Source: Rhodoferax sp. (GTDB lineage Bacteria; Pseudomonadota; Gammaproteobacteria; Burkholderiales; Burkholderiaceae_C). Taken from it: a DNA stretch of 21,587 bases. The position numbers were made by a program, and so were the translations under genes. The DNA lies in the NCBI GenBank assembly GCA_020048795.1, contig JAIFMA010000096.1, positions 1 to 21,587 of the forward strand, given 5' to 3'. The notes under the pieces were generated by a model. The model saw nothing but the letters and a program-made list of their open reading frames with translations, was not told where the DNA came from and did no database searches. This document shows, piece after piece, positions 21,223-21,587 of the stretch. Every line of letters starts with the position of its first letter. Positions within the stretch are counted from its first letter, which is position 1.

Positions 21223-21587
21223 CCTACGTGTTCGACAAGAATCTGGCCAACTTTTCTTGGATTTCAAATATCTGCATCGGCGATTCCGCGAGCAGACAAC
21301 ACTTCCAGACACACCCGCAAACCGCAAGCGTCTTCAAAAAGTGCTTGACAAAATCGAGGTGGAAATCTCGCTGGGCACCTTTGATTACCAAATGACATTC
21401 AACAAGCCGCTTGCGGCATCTGGTAACGCCTGCGAAAGTGAGGCCGCTGCCCTTGACACATCAGCCCCACAACAGCAAACTTGCGCGACCCCGCTTTTCA
21501 AAGACTTCGCAATGACCTGGTACGCAGAGTGCGAAGTGTCTTGGCGGCGCACCTATCGGGTCACTCAACTCGGCGCCATCAACCAAT
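21215..21587 (+). CDS. Tyrosine site-specific integrase, N-terminal part (3'-partial)
   Basis: The frame opens at the ATG at 21215 and stays open to the window edge, giving 124 residues. It starts MGSLRVRQESGQLFLDFKYL, then FREQTTLPDTPANRKRLQKVLDKIEVEISLGTFDYQ, the signature of the arm-DNA-binding domain (DUF3596 / Arm-DNA-bind_2 type) at the start of phage and island integrases. A variable Ala/Gln-rich linker follows (~66-91), then the start of the core-binding SAM-like domain (FKDFAMTWYAECEVSWRRTYR). The catalytic domain with the R-H-R-Y residues lies beyond the window. It overlaps the excisionase-like gene by 8 bp and shares its promoter. It is the key evidence for an integrated element at the tRNA-Arg. 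Confidence 0.92.
   Translation, partial: MGSLRVRQESGQLFLDFKYLHRRFREQTTLPDTPANRKRLQKVLDKIEVEISLGTFDYQMTFNKPLAASGNACESEAAALDTSAPQQQTCATPLFKDFAMTWYAECEVSWRRTYRVTQLGAINQ

Overview
The gene content, GC-rich coding style and gene order suggest a betaproteobacterium of the order Burkholderiales, probably a Rhodoferax-like member of the Comamonadaceae. This is inferred from gene content; no search was run. Nearly all of the window reads as core chromosome. The last ~1.3 kb is visibly more AT-rich and looks like the left end of an integrated element beside a tRNA-Arg gene.

Positions 1-8061 (+ strand): the 3' part of an acyl-ACP-reductase-like dehydrogenase, a Yip1-family membrane protein, a TauE/SafE-type transporter, a large soluble hybrid histidine kinase with two receiver domains, the rRNA-binding DEAD-box helicase DbpA, and a 77-residue protein of unknown function.

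Positions 8068-17339: the most coherent system, a Lap-type biofilm-retention locus. A compact minus-strand cluster of six genes reads lapG (periplasmic cysteine protease), lapD (inner-membrane c-di-GMP receptor with degenerate GGDEF and EAL motifs), a Sel1/SLT lytic transglycosylase, an unknown 163-residue protein, a family-4 glycosyltransferase, and a trypsin-like protease carrying a Calx-beta domain but no signal peptide. Divergent from it is a TolC-type outer-membrane channel with a long Ala/Pro/Val linker and an OmpA-like C-terminal domain. LapD and LapG are expected to control release of a large surface adhesin in response to c-di-GMP. Neither the adhesin nor its ABC transporter and adaptor lie in the window. 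The four extra genes suggest added cell-wall, glycan and protease functions.

Positions 17413-20045: an NTF2-like protein, a YheT-type hydrolase overlapping a conserved protein of unknown function, and, on the minus strand, a membrane-anchored c5-type cytochrome.

Positions 20144-21587: a 40-nt 5' fragment of tRNA-Arg, a 10-bp stem-loop, an intact tRNA-Arg(CCG), a non-coding strip rich in short repeats (four GTGCC motifs at exact 11-bp spacing; three TAGGTCTA motifs), an XRE-type repressor gene divergent from an excisionase-like gene, and the start of a tyrosine integrase that runs off the window. Two matching 26-bp dyads flank a promoter with a consensus -10 box between the divergent genes, as expected of a lysogeny-type switch.
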